This document shows positions 17,414 to 26,496 of a stretch of 64,000 nucleotides of DNA, in pieces. The stretch covers positions 1 through 64,000 of the forward strand of contig CAJYLQ010000010.1 of the NCBI GenBank assembly GCA_913775975.1, in the 5' to 3' direction. Source of the DNA: an uncultured Sphingomonas sp. GTDB lineage: Bacteria; Pseudomonadota; Alphaproteobacteria; Sphingomonadales; Sphingomonadaceae. The notes beneath the pieces are model-generated. The model saw only the letters and a program-made list of their open reading frames with translations. It ran no database searches and was not told where the DNA came from. Positions within the stretch are counted from its first letter, which is position 1, and each line of letters begins with the position of its first letter. The translations under genes were made by a program, and so were the position numbers.

Positions 17414-18255
17414 GGGAGTAGCCGCCCCGCGACCATCGTCGTGCACCGGCCGCCGATCCACGCCTGCCCGTCCGCATCGTAATCGACGAAGATGCGGCCC
17501 TGCCGCCCCAGCTTCGTCCCCTGCGCCGCGACATAGCCGCCCTCGACCCGGCCCGTCGCGCGCAGCCATTGCGCGGCGGAGGCATTGAAGCTGCCGGTGA
17601 CGGGATCCTCGATCACCGAATGCTGCGCGTCGGAGAAGAAGGTGCGGATTTCCCACGCCGTATCCCGCCCCGCCGGCTGCGGCGCGATCAGGCCGATCTC
17701 CACCCGGCCGGGGTGATGACGCATCGGCACGACGCGCAGCACCGCGTCCGCCGTGTCGAGCAGCACGCCGATCCAGCCGGGGCCGTTGTCCATATATTCC
17801 ATCGCCCGGATCGCGCCGGCATCGAGATGCAGCACGCGCGCGATCGCGGCCGCGTGCGCGGGATCGACCGGGCCGGACCGGATCATCGGCGGCGCGGCGA
17901 AGGCCAGCCGATCGCCGTCGCGGCGGATCGGGATCAGCCCGGCATCGCATTGCTGCACGATGCAGCCCGGATCGCGCGGCGTGCCCCCGGCGGCCAGCCA
18001 GGCGTGGCATGCGCCCAGCGTCGGATGGCCGGCGAACGGCAGCTCCCGCTCCAGCGTGAAGATGCGCACGCGATAGTCGGCGCCCGGATCGGTCGGCGGC
18101 AGCAGGAAGGCGGTTTCGGACAGGTTGAACCAGCGCGTCATGCGCTGCATCGTCGCCGTATCGAGTCCCTCGTCCGCCACCACCACCGCCAGCGGATTGC
18201 CGCTGAAGGGGCCGTCGTGGAAGACATCGACAAACCAGCTGTCCCGTGCCGCCAT
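17404..18255 (-). CDS. PhzF-family isomerase/epimerase
   Basis: 283 residues from the ATG at 18255 (GGAGAGG twelve bases before it); the track start at 18375 is too early. The family signature FVDVFHDGPFSGNPLAVV (about 8-25) and the catalytic acid Glu47 in NLSETAFL are visible, as are ELPFAGHPTLGACHAW and the second-half GSFNASAAQWL. PhzF isomerises a phenazine precursor in pseudomonads, but most homologues act on unrelated, unknown small molecules; no phenazine genes are present. Located 49 bp downstream of the MpaB-like gene on the same strand. Confidence 0.9.
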   Translation of the reverse strand: MAARDSWFVDVFHDGPFSGNPLAVVVADEGLDTATMQRMTRWFNLSETAFLLPPTDPGADYRVRIFTLERELPFAGHPTLGACHAWLAAGGTPRDPGCIVQQCDAGLIPIRRDGDRLAFAAPPMIRSGPVDPAHAAAIARVLHLDAGAIRAMEYMDNGPGWIGVLLDTADAVLRVVPMRHHPGRVEIGLIAPQPAGRDTAWEIRTFFSDAQHSVIEDPVTGSFNASAAQWLRATGRVEGGYVAAQGTKLGRQGRIFVDYDADGQAWIGGRCTTMVAGRLLPHA

Positions 18256-18304
18256 CGCCCGATCCTCTCCTATGTCCGGGGTGGAGGGTGACGCACCGGC
18301 GCGC

Positions 18305-19123
18305 TCATCGCAAGGCCCAGCGCAGCACCTGCCCCACGCCATGCGCGCCCAGCCGCACCGCCGGCCGCCGTGCAAGCGGCAGGTCGAAACCGTGGAGGCG
18401 CGCGGCCCAGCGCGGCACCAGATCTATCCCCGCCTGCATCATCACCGCATTGACCGGCGCGTTGAGCAGGCTGGGCGAGGGCTGACGGATCAGGCGGCGC
18501 GCGACGTCGCGCGTCCGCGCATCGACGCGCAGCGCCGGCCGCATCGCCGACAGATAGGCGGTCAGCGCGGCGCGGCTGACCGGCACGTCCGGCGCGCCCA
18601 GTCGCGCGGCGATCGTCGCCATTTCCGCGACATAGGCGTCCTGCCGCGCGACCGGCATGGCGGGATCGCGATAGCGCAGGTGCGCGCGCAGGAAGCTGTC
18701 GACCTCCGCCGCATGGACCCAGGTCAGCAGCGCGGGATCGTCCGCGCGATAGGGCGTGCCGTCGGGCAGCGTGCCGACGACGCGGGTATGGACGGCGCGA
18801 ACCCGCGCGATCATCCGCTCCGCCGCCTCGGTCGAGCCATAGGTGGTGACGGTGATGAACTGCGCGGTGCGACGCAGCCGGCCGGTCATGTCGCGGCGAA
18901 AGTCCGAATGGTCCCACACTCCCGCCAGCGCGGCCGGATGGAGCATCTGCACCAGCAAAGAGGCGACGCCGCCGATCATCATGCTGGTGAAGTCGCCATG
19001 CAACGCCCAGGTCGCGGAGCCCGGCCCGAACAGCCCCGGATCGCCGGGCGGCCGGGTCAGGTCCAGCCGGTCCGATCCCACCAGACCGCGCACCCGGTCG
19101 CCGATCGCCTTTCTGACATCCAT
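18305..19123 (-). CDS. Oxygenase MpaB-like family protein (DUF2236)
   Basis: 272 residues. The segments GPGSATWALHGDFTSMMIGGVASLLVQMLHPAALAGVWDHSDFRRDMTGRLRRTAQFI (about 32-90), the His-containing TWVHAAEVDSFLRAHLRY (about 134-151) and the late helix APVNAVMMQAGIDLVP match the ER-bound oxygenase/latex-clearing-protein-like DUF2236 family, where conserved histidines bind haem b. The substrate is unknown; Lcp oxygenases cleave rubber but most homologues are uncharacterised. It sits between the DapF-like and PhzF-like genes in the same direction. Confidence 0.85.
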   Translation of the reverse strand: MDVRKAIGDRVRGLVGSDRLDLTRPPGDPGLFGPGSATWALHGDFTSMMIGGVASLLVQMLHPAALAGVWDHSDFRRDMTGRLRRTAQFITVTTYGSTEAAERMIARVRAVHTRVVGTLPDGTPYRADDPALLTWVHAAEVDSFLRAHLRYRDPAMPVARQDAYVAEMATIAARLGAPDVPVSRAALTAYLSAMRPALRVDARTRDVARRLIRQPSPSLLNAPVNAVMMQAGIDLVPRWAARLHGFDLPLARRPAVRLGAHGVGQVLRWALR

Positions 19124-19195
19124 ATCAGCGATATGGGGCGCCCCTTGGCGAGCGGAAGGGCGCCGAACGTTGAGACTGTTGAGGCTTGCGGCGTA

Positions 19196-20134
19196 TCAAC
19201 GCCGGGACTGCTTCAAACCCTCCCAAGCGGCTACCTCGTCGGGATAGCGCTGCGTGACGATCAGGTCGCGCGCGCGCGAGGCGGCGGGATCGACCGTTAC
19301 CTCGCCCGCCCATTCATAGGTGGCGTTGCCCTCGATCGTCACCATCGCGTCCTCCCCCGCCGTCGCGCGGACGAGGCCGCCGCGATTGCGCACCGTCACC
19401 GACTCGCCGAAGCGCCAGCGGCCGGTCAGGCAGGCGGCATAGGTGGCGGACGCCATCGCGCTGCCGCAGCTGTCGGTCAGCCCCACGCCGCGCTCGAAGG
19501 TGCGAACGAACAGGCCGTGCGCCTCCGCGATAGCGAAGCTGACATTGGCGCGGCGCGGCAGCCAGTCGGGCGCGGCCTCGCACAGCGTGCCGATGCGGAC
19601 CAGCTCCGCCTCGTCGATCGCCTCGACGAAGGCGATGAGGTGCGGGTTCGGGATCGCGACCGCCGTGAAGCGCGCAGCCCCGAGCGGCGGCACCGGCGCC
19701 TCGACCAGCCGGTCCACCCCGATCCGCATCGGCCATGCCGCGATATCGAGCGTCGCCGGCCCCGCGACCTCGCGCACCGTAACGACGCCGGGGGCCAGTT
19801 CGGCCGCCTGCGCCACCGTGGCGCGCGACGAGATCAGCCGCACCCCCGCCGCCGCCCGCCCCAACGCCGCCAGCCCCGCGCGGCCGACGCAGCGCAGGCC
19901 GTTCAGGCACGTCTCCGCCTCCGACCCGTCGGGGTTGAACATGCGATAGCCGATCGCGTCCTCGCCCGTGCCGGGCAGCAGCAGCAACAAGCCATCGCCC
20001 CCCACCGGCCCCGTCCGGTCCGCCAGCGCCCGCGCCACGCCCGCCCATTCCGCGTCGGAGAGCGACAGGTCGCGCGCGTCGATCATCGGGAAGTCGTTGC
20101 CCGAACCATGGCATTTGATGAACGACAGACGCAT
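19196..20134 (-). CDS. DapF-like diaminopimelate epimerase family protein, variant active-site loop
   Basis: 312 residues with the DapF layout: FIKCHGSGNDF (5-15), VGGDGLLLL, FNPDGSEAETCLNGLRC with Cys76, and ERGVGLTDSCGSAMAS with Cys223. The two cysteines match the acid/base pair of diaminopimelate epimerase, which converts LL- to meso-DAP. However, the first loop reads C-L-N-G instead of the near-invariant C-G-N-G, and the second reads DSCGSAMA instead of xACGTGACA. It may be a divergent DapF or a paralogue with another substrate. It probably shares a transcript with the MpaB-like gene 72 bp downstream. Confidence 0.8.
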   Translation of the reverse strand: MRLSFIKCHGSGNDFPMIDARDLSLSDAEWAGVARALADRTGPVGGDGLLLLLPGTGEDAIGYRMFNPDGSEAETCLNGLRCVGRAGLAALGRAAAGVRLISSRATVAQAAELAPGVVTVREVAGPATLDIAAWPMRIGVDRLVEAPVPPLGAARFTAVAIPNPHLIAFVEAIDEAELVRIGTLCEAAPDWLPRRANVSFAIAEAHGLFVRTFERGVGLTDSCGSAMASATYAACLTGRWRFGESVTVRNRGGLVRATAGEDAMVTIEGNATYEWAGEVTVDPAASRARDLIVTQRYPDEVAAWEGLKQSRR

Positions 20135-20261
20135 GGCGCGATGAATCCTCTGGCGGGGGCCGTCCGCGATGTAGGCGCGCGGAGGCGGAATGTCTTGGGG
20201 GCCGTGGCGGATCGGCCGGTTCCAGAGGCAGCGCTCGCCCGTTCCGGAACGAACCGCCCCC

Positions 20262-20726
20262 TCACCCCAGCCCGTAATGCGTCGCCAGCCGGTCGAGCGC
20301 CAGCGTCAGCACCAGCCGGCCCGACCGCGTCGGCCAGCCTAGCGCCCGCTCCGCGACGGGCAGCGCCTCGCCTGCGCAGACCACGCGCCACAGCACGTCG
20401 GACAGGCCCGGCCCCACCGCGCCGGTCGCCGCGTCGAACCGTCGCTTCGCGGACAGGCGCGCGGTGGCGGGATCGACGCGCCCGCCGCCGCCATCGACGC
20501 GCGGCGCCCAGCGCATCGTCGTGCCGGGCGCGATCGCGGCGCGTTCGTAATCGGCGCGCAGCCGCTCGCCCGCCTCAAGCTGGCGGGGCGTCACCAGATC
20601 GCGCGCCGCCAGCCAGGCGAGCGGCGATTCGGCCATGTTGACCGTCACCCGCCGCCCCCGGCCAGACGCGGATTGCCCCTGGGGCCGCCCCTGACCGTCG
20701 ATCGTCCGTTCCACCAGTTCGCGCAT
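20262..20726 (-). CDS. DUF6456 domain protein
   Basis: 154 residues from the ATG at 20726, chosen because GGAG lies six bases upstream; ATGs at 20738 and 20750 are alternatives. The core RRVTVNMAESPLAWLAARDLVTPRQLEAGERLRADYERA and the C-terminal RLVLTLALDRLATHYGL match DUF6456, an alphaproteobacterial family without a known function; the helical content and basic residues have prompted suggestions of DNA binding, which cannot be judged here. Divergent from the first TBDR across about 340 bp. Confidence 0.78.
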   Translation of the reverse strand: MRELVERTIDGQGRPQGQSASGRGRRVTVNMAESPLAWLAARDLVTPRQLEAGERLRADYERAAIAPGTTMRWAPRVDGGGGRVDPATARLSAKRRFDAATGAVGPGLSDVLWRVVCAGEALPVAERALGWPTRSGRLVLTLALDRLATHYGLG

Positions 20727-21063
20727 ACGCCACTCCATCGCTGATCCCATCAGCGCATGACATGCCGGGCGGCGTGTAGGACAGCGCGAACCGGCGACCC
20801 GCGACACACCATCGCCGTCCTCGATGACATAAATTTCACACCCCGTGCCACGCCGGCCCCAGACCACGCCATCACATTGTTTTTACGCGATAGTTCGCAG
20901 ATCGGGCGCGGACCGCCCGGGGTCGTAGTGGTGCGGCGCGGCAACACCTTTCGATGAAATGTCATAGAAAGGTCATATCGATATATTGACCGCTTCGGCG
21001 TCTGTGCGACAACCCTTTCGTATCAGGTCGGCACACTATGGCCGCGCGATAGGGGGATCATTC
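20727..21063. other. Divergent intergenic region upstream of the first TBDR
   Basis: This 337-bp gap has no credible ORF. It holds an AT-rich patch near 20.95-20.99 kb with GTCATA repeated twice 11 bases apart (TGTCATAGAAAGGTCATATC), the palindrome ATATCGATAT and TTGACC; these are likely promoter or operator elements for the TBDR, but no convincing -10 box could be placed. AGGGGG lies just before the TBDR start. Confidence 0.5.
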
Positions 21064-24000
21064 ATGTTGAACAGCAACGTCTCGTGGCTGGCACTGGCCG
21101 GCGGTCTGATGTTTGCGGCGTCGCCGGCCTTGGCGGCTGGTCCTGTCGACCATACCAATTCCGATACCGTTCAGATCGACGATCAGGACCTGCAGTCTAC
21201 GACCGCCGACCCCGCTGCGGAGCCGACCACCGGCGACCAGCAGATCGTCGTGACCGGCACGCGCATCGTCCGCCCGAACGTGACCGCCGCCGCGCCGATC
21301 ACCTCCGTCAGCGCAGCCGACATTCGCGCGCAGGCACCGCTGAACGTCGAGGAGGTGCTGAACCGGCTGCCGCAGGTCGCCCCCGACAGCCAGCAGAATT
21401 ATCAGGATTCGGACGGCCGCCAGCGGCTGAAGCTGCGCAACCTGGGCTTCGAGCGGACGCTGGTGCTGATCGACGGCAAGCGGCTCGGCACGCAGAACGG
21501 CCAGGACACGAACATCATCCCCGTGACGCTGATCGACCGGGTCGACGTGCTGACCGGCGGCGCCTCGTCCGTCTATGGTTCCGACGCGGTCGCGGGCGTC
21601 ATCAACTTCGTGATGAAGCAGAAGTTCGACGGCATCCAGCTGGACGCGAACTACAATTTCTACAACCACATCAACCGCGCGAACGTGGTGACGCAGACGG
21701 CGCAGGCCAGCGCCTTCTCGCCGCGGCTGGGCCAGGTCAATGACGGCGGCCGCGCCAATCTGACGCTGACGGCGGGCAAGTCGCTGTTCGACGACGCGCT
21801 GAACGTGATGGGCTTCGTCGACTATCGCCATGCCGATCTGGTGCCCTACGACGCGCGCTCCACCTCCGCCTGCCAGCTGTTGCAGACGGGCAAGGACGGC
21901 CCCCTGTCCTGCTCGCTGTCGACCTATTCGGTCAGCGGCTATGTCCGCCCGCTGTCGGGCGCGAACAGCGGCACCGCCTATGTCAACAGCCCGGACGGCA
22001 CGCGCGCCTTCGTTCCCTATGGCGTCGGCGCGGGCAAGGCGGCGAACCCCTATGACGGCTATTCCTATCAGCGGCAGGACAACCGCCTGAACGCGGGCGG
22101 CTTCGTCTCGCTGAAGCTGGCGCCAGAGGCGGAGCTGTACGCATCGGCGCTGTGGTTCCGCGACAAGTCGATCAACCGCTATCCGATGCGCGTCTTCGCC
22201 GCCGCCAATTACGGTTCCGACCCGTATCAGGTGAACTGCAACAACCCCTATCTGTCGGCGCAGCAGGCGGGCATCCTGTGCGGCGCGGCGGCGGGCACGG
22301 GCACGCTGGTGCCGGTCGACATCCGCTATCGCTTCACCGCGCCGTTCATGGTCGACACCTATACCAACACCGGCATCCGCGCGACGGCGGGCGTGCGCGG
22401 CAAGGTGGGCGATGCCTGGACCTATGACGTGGGCGGCGTGTTCGCGCGCAACCAGCAGATCTGGGACAGCTCGCGCCTGCCGGACTTCACGCGGATCAAC
22501 AATTCGCTGAACGTCGTCAACGTCAACGGCACGCCGACCTGCGTGTCGGGCGGCGCCTGCGTGCCGTTCGACGCGTTCAGCGCGGGCAACAGCAACCAGA
22601 GCTACATCAACTATATCTATGGCGGCATCGGCGCCGCGCAGCAAAAGACGGTCGGCCTGCTGTACGACGTGCAGGCGAACGTCACCGGCGACCTCGGCAC
22701 CTATGGCATCACCTCGCCGCTGGCGCATGACGGCGTCGCGATCGCGCTGGGCACCGAATTCCGCAAGGATCGCCAGTTCTCGGCCCTCACGCCCGGCTTC
22801 ATCGAGGATTATGGCGGCGCGCCGTCCGACCTTGCGCAGCATGTCTGGGAATCGAACGTCGAGGCGCAGGCGCCGCTGATGCAGGAGCAGCGGTTCGCGC
22901 ATCTGCTGCAGGTCAATGGCGGCTATCGCCTGTCCAAGTACAGCAGCAATCCCAACCACTTCTCGACCTGGAAGGTGGAGGGGCTGTACGCGCCGGTCAG
23001 CGACCTGACGTTCCGCGTGTCGTTCAACAAGGCGCAGCGCGCGCCGACGGTGGTGGAGGCGTATCAGGCGTCGAACATCAGCTTCGGTCGTCAGGGCGGC
23101 TCGCAGAACGACTTCTGCGCGCCGGTGCCGCGCCAGATCGCCGATCCCAACAATCCCGGCCGCACGATCACCACGACCGCGCCACTCGCCTCGCAGGCGG
23201 TCTGCGCCGCGACGGGCCTGTCCTCCGCGCTGTATGGCAGCGCGACGCTGCTGTGCCCCAACGACCAGTGCACGGTGCGTTCGGGCGGGTTCACCGCGAA
23301 CCCGGAAACCGCCTACACCCAGACCTATGGCCTGGTGGTGAAGCCGCGCTTCATCAAGGGGCTGGTGTTCTCGGTCGATCGTTACCGGATCAAGATCAAC
23401 AACTCGCTGGGCTATAACGACGACAGCTATTACACCGATGGCTGCCTGCGTTCGAATGGCGATCCGTTCTTCTGCTCGGGCATCGTGCGCGCCGCCAACG
23501 GCACGCTCTATGCCGCCGCCGCCGGCAATCCGACCAGCGGCTTCATCCGCGCGGGCACCAGCAACTATTATTTCAGCATCGCGCGCGGCTGGGACTTCAA
23601 CGGCGACTATACGCTGGGCCTGGGCGGCGCGGGCCGGGTGAATTTCGATTTCACCGGCTCGATCACCACCTTTGCCGGCGGGCAGGATTCGCCCGTCCAG
23701 CCGCAGCGCAACTGCGCGGGCTATTTCGGCAATGGCTGCGGCCAGCTGATCCCGAAATGGGTGCACAACCTGCGCAGCACCTGGTCGAGCGAGGACGGCG
23801 TGTTCAACGCCTCGTTCAACTGGCGCTATGTCGGGGCGCTGACCAACGCGAACAATTCGGGCGACGCGGCGATCGGCGGCACGGCGGATCGTGCGCAGAC
23901 CACCTTCTACCGGATCGCGCCGGCCAGCTATTTCGATCTCGCGCTGACCTTCAACGTCGGAAAGCAGTTCGCCTTCCGCGTGATCGCGAACAATCTGCTG

Positions 24001-24123
24001 GATCGCAGCGCGCCGATCCTGCCGAATTCGTACAATATCAGCCTGGCGCGCAGCAACACGATCCCGCAGCGCTACGACTCGCTGGGCCGCCAGATCGCGG
24101 TCGGCGCGACCGTCCGCTTCTGA
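21064..24123 (+). CDS. TonB-dependent outer-membrane receptor (TBDR 1)
   Basis: 1019 residues from the ATG at 21064 (AGGGGG upstream). A signal peptide (MLNSNVSWLALAGGLMFAASPALA) is followed by a linker, a possible TonB box-plug start (QQIVVTGTRIVRPNVTAAAPIT, about 67-88), the plug domain (DVLTGGASSVYGSDAVAGVINFVMKQKFDG) and a beta-barrel ending in aromatic VGATVRF. Many paired cysteines occur in predicted loops (GCLRSNGDPFFC, CAGYFGNGC). It would import an oligosaccharide, peptide or other large ligand with TonB energy. The GH27 gene facing it and the following glycosidase genes suggest a carbohydrate ligand. Confidence 0.93.
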   Translation: MLNSNVSWLALAGGLMFAASPALAAGPVDHTNSDTVQIDDQDLQSTTADPAAEPTTGDQQIVVTGTRIVRPNVTAAAPITSVSAADIRAQAPLNVEEVLNRLPQVAPDSQQNYQDSDGRQRLKLRNLGFERTLVLIDGKRLGTQNGQDTNIIPVTLIDRVDVLTGGASSVYGSDAVAGVINFVMKQKFDGIQLDANYNFYNHINRANVVTQTAQASAFSPRLGQVNDGGRANLTLTAGKSLFDDALNVMGFVDYRHADLVPYDARSTSACQLLQTGKDGPLSCSLSTYSVSGYVRPLSGANSGTAYVNSPDGTRAFVPYGVGAGKAANPYDGYSYQRQDNRLNAGGFVSLKLAPEAELYASALWFRDKSINRYPMRVFAAANYGSDPYQVNCNNPYLSAQQAGILCGAAAGTGTLVPVDIRYRFTAPFMVDTYTNTGIRATAGVRGKVGDAWTYDVGGVFARNQQIWDSSRLPDFTRINNSLNVVNVNGTPTCVSGGACVPFDAFSAGNSNQSYINYIYGGIGAAQQKTVGLLYDVQANVTGDLGTYGITSPLAHDGVAIALGTEFRKDRQFSALTPGFIEDYGGAPSDLAQHVWESNVEAQAPLMQEQRFAHLLQVNGGYRLSKYSSNPNHFSTWKVEGLYAPVSDLTFRVSFNKAQRAPTVVEAYQASNISFGRQGGSQNDFCAPVPRQIADPNNPGRTITTTAPLASQAVCAATGLSSALYGSATLLCPNDQCTVRSGGFTANPETAYTQTYGLVVKPRFIKGLVFSVDRYRIKINNSLGYNDDSYYTDGCLRSNGDPFFCSGIVRAANGTLYAAAAGNPTSGFIRAGTSNYYFSIARGWDFNGDYTLGLGGAGRVNFDFTGSITTFAGGQDSPVQPQRNCAGYFGNGCGQLIPKWVHNLRSTWSSEDGVFNASFNWRYVGALTNANNSGDAAIGGTADRAQTTFYRIAPASYFDLALTFNVGKQFAFRVIANNLLDRSAPILPNSYNISLARSNTIPQRYDSLGRQIAVGATVRF

Positions 24124-24162
24124 TCGGGCGACCGGCGCGCCGGTCGGGTAAGGGATAAGCCG

Positions 24163-24203
24163 AAAGGGGCGGCGAGAGGGGCATACCCTTTCGCCGCCCC
24201 TTT
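24163..24203. terminator. Bidirectional terminator-like hairpin between TBDR 1 and GH27
   Basis: AAAGGGGCGGCGA and TCGCCGCCCCTTT are perfect 13-bp arms around a 15-base loop, placed between two convergent stop codons. The A-run at one foot and T-run at the other fit an intrinsic terminator working in both directions. Confidence 0.8.
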
Positions 24204-24206
24204 CCG

Positions 24207-25580
24207 TCACATCGTCAGGCGATACAGCCCCGCGCCATGCGGCGGCAGCATGCGCTCCAGCCGCCCCGCGACCGCCCCCAGCGATTGCCCGCTCCACAGG
24301 TCGATGCCGCGCACCGATGCGGGCAGGCCCAGCAGGCGCAGCGGGATGCCGACCGCCTTCGGCTTGTCGGTGGTGTTGAACAGCGCGACGTAGCGATCGC
24401 CCGCCGCCCCTTCGGGCCGGGCGGACCAGATGCGCGTGCCGTCCTCGACGAAATGCGGCTGGTTGTCGGTGGAGGCCTGGTTGACCGCCAGGACCGCGCG
24501 GTTCGTCAGCAACGCCAGTGTCGGCGCATCCAGATGTCGCAGGTCGCCGCCCATGATGAGCGGCGAGCGCGCGATCGACCACAGCGTCATCAGCGTCCGC
24601 TGCTCGTCGGGCGTGAACTTCGTGTCGCGCGTGCCCAGCGCCAGCCGGCCGAGCGGCAGCATGTCCGCGTCGGGCCAGCTGTCCGGCCCGCGATACGGCG
24701 TCCAGTTTTCCAGCCGGGTGAACTGCGCCTCCAGCATCGCCCATTCGTCCCAGAAATCGTCGGAGATGCGCCACATCTGCGCATGGCGGCGGACGTGGTC
24801 GCCCCGGATCACCGGCGTCTCGCCGGGCGACAGGCTGAGCGTGATCGGCCGGCCGCTGCGGCCGATCGCGCGGTGCGCCGCCTCGATCTCCGGCGCGTGC
24901 GCGTCATAGGGGCGGCTCATATCGTCCATCTTGACGAAATCGACGCCCCAGCCGACATACAGGCGGAAGACGCTGTCGTAATAGTCCTGCGCGCCCGGCC
25001 TGCCCATGTCGACGCCGTACATGTCCGGGTTCCAGGGGCAGATGCTGGTCCGGTCGGCGATGTCCGCCGCGCGATAGCGGGTGCCCAGGATCGGCAGGTT
25101 CCGCTCCACCGCCAGCCGGGGAATGCCGCGCATCAGGTGGATGCCGAAGCGCATGCCCATCGCATGGACATCCGCCGCCAGCTTCGTGAAGCCGGACCCG
25201 TCGGCGCTCGAAGGGAAACGGTTGGGCGCCGGGATCAGCCGGCCATATCCGTCCAGCGCCGGGGTGGGCCGGGCGGCATAGGTGTAGCTGGACGCCCCCG
25301 GCTCGTACCACTGGATGTCGACGGTGAAGACGTCATAGCCGAACGGCAGCAGCTTTTCGCGCATGATCGCGGCGGTTTCGCGCGCCTGCGCCTCGGTGAT
25401 GGTGGTGGCGAAGCTGTTCCAGCTGTTCCAGCCCATCGGCGGGCGCGGGGCGAGCATCGCCGCATCGCGCCGCGCCGGCCCCGCCGCCTGCGCGCCCACC
25501 GCCGCCCCTCCCGCCAGCGCCGCCCCGGTCAGCGCCGCGCCCGTCAGGGCCTGCCTTCTGTTGATGCCCGATCCCCGCAT
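24207..25580 (-). CDS. GH27-like glycoside hydrolase with Tat-type signal peptide
   Basis: 457 residues. The N-terminus NRRQALTGAALTGAALAGGAAVGAQA looks like a twin-arginine signal, so the folded enzyme probably acts in the periplasm. PPMGWNSWNSFATTITE is the GH27/GH36-clan opening, FVKMDDMSRP carries the expected nucleophile aspartate and SWPDADMLPLG the acid/base region. The usual alpha-galactosidase motif YLKYDNC is replaced by FVKMDD and the neighbouring cysteine is absent, so the specificity may differ (for example beta-L-arabinopyranosidase or another alpha-galactoside). GAGAGG precedes the start. Single gene, convergent with TBDR 1. Confidence 0.87.
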   Translation of the reverse strand: MRGSGINRRQALTGAALTGAALAGGAAVGAQAAGPARRDAAMLAPRPPMGWNSWNSFATTITEAQARETAAIMREKLLPFGYDVFTVDIQWYEPGASSYTYAARPTPALDGYGRLIPAPNRFPSSADGSGFTKLAADVHAMGMRFGIHLMRGIPRLAVERNLPILGTRYRAADIADRTSICPWNPDMYGVDMGRPGAQDYYDSVFRLYVGWGVDFVKMDDMSRPYDAHAPEIEAAHRAIGRSGRPITLSLSPGETPVIRGDHVRRHAQMWRISDDFWDEWAMLEAQFTRLENWTPYRGPDSWPDADMLPLGRLALGTRDTKFTPDEQRTLMTLWSIARSPLIMGGDLRHLDAPTLALLTNRAVLAVNQASTDNQPHFVEDGTRIWSARPEGAAGDRYVALFNTTDKPKAVGIPLRLLGLPASVRGIDLWSGQSLGAVAGRLERMLPPHGAGLYRLTM

Positions 25581-25866
25581 GGTCCATCCTCTCGAAAAGG
25601 GGCGGCCCGGCCATTCCGCCGCGTCCGCCCCGTCATTGCGCGATCATATAGTCCTACAAGAAAAAGGCCATGGGGAACGCCCGGCGCCGACAGGACATCG
25701 CGCCGAAGCCATGCGATTCCCGGATGACGTCTCAGTCCAACGCCCTGCCCGATCGTCCGGTCGAATCGGCGAAACGGCCGCCGCCGCGAAGCGCCACCGA
25801 CGGGTTCGGCTTTGCCGCCTGCTATGATAGACGCCCGCCAACAGGTTGAATGGGAAGGATATGGGC

Positions 25867-26331
25867 ATGGCGATGGGACGAGGCGGAATGCGCGGCGGGT
25901 GGCCCTGCGTCGGTATGGCAATGGCGGCCCTGATGGCGGCGGGAAGCGCGAGGGCCGCGCCCGTGCCGCAGGAACTGGCCGCGTGCGGGACGATCGCGGG
26001 CGCGGGTGAGCGGCTGGCCTGTTTCGACCGCTATCTTGCAACGGCGCGGACCGAGGGGGTCGCGACGGCGGACCGGCCGGCACGGAACAGCAGCCGCCCA
26101 CCCCGCCCCGCGCCGGTGCGCGATCTGGTTTCGACGGTCGGCAGCGTCACGCCCTTTGGCCAAGGGCGCTGGACGCTGGTGCTGGCGGACAAGAGCGTCT
26201 GGCAGACCTATGACGCGGGCGCGCCCGAACCGCGCGCGGGCCAGCCCGTCCATATCCGCAAGGGCACGCTGGGCAGCTATATCGCCGATATCGGCGGCGC
26301 GCGCGGCGTGGTGCTGAAGCGGGTGCGGTAA
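25867..26331 (+). CDS. Small exported protein of unknown function
   Basis: About 154 residues from the ATG at 25867, which has GGAAGGA seven bases upstream; the track start at 25846 is seven codons earlier. A hydrophobic segment CVGMAMAALMAAGSARA is a likely signal peptide. The mature part starts with CGTIAGAGERLACFDRY, a pattern seen in small periplasmic proteins (two cysteines, LACFD), then a proline-rich linker and a beta-rich end (GRWTLVLADKSVWQTYD, RKGTLGSYIADIGGARGVVLKRVR). No enzyme motif. It lies between the first GH27 gene and the GH5-GH27-GH2 operon. Confidence 0.72.
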   Translation: MAMGRGGMRGGWPCVGMAMAALMAAGSARAAPVPQELAACGTIAGAGERLACFDRYLATARTEGVATADRPARNSSRPPRPAPVRDLVSTVGSVTPFGQGRWTLVLADKSVWQTYDAGAPEPRAGQPVHIRKGTLGSYIADIGGARGVVLKRVR

Positions 26332-26496
26332 GGCGGCGCGACGCGGGCGACCGGCGCTCGGCCATGCCATCTCTCGGGCGGGCCGCTCCATGGAAGCGCC
26401 GTTTGCGGCGGCGCCCCACCCCGGGCCCGGTCCGGGGCATGGACGACCCCGGACGCCTGAAGGGGTAGAGGCGGATAAGGCTGACCGTGGCGGGGT

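Noticed and set aside
17404-18255. PhzF as part of phenazine biosynthesis
   Set aside because: No other phenazine gene is present; most PhzF-family proteins are unrelated to phenazines.
21058-24774. 1238-residue minus-strand ORF
   Set aside because: It is antisense to TBDR 1, whose frame shows a signal peptide, plug and barrel motifs; the antisense translation is low-complexity His/Arg/Ala-rich with no domain. It is a high-GC shadow.
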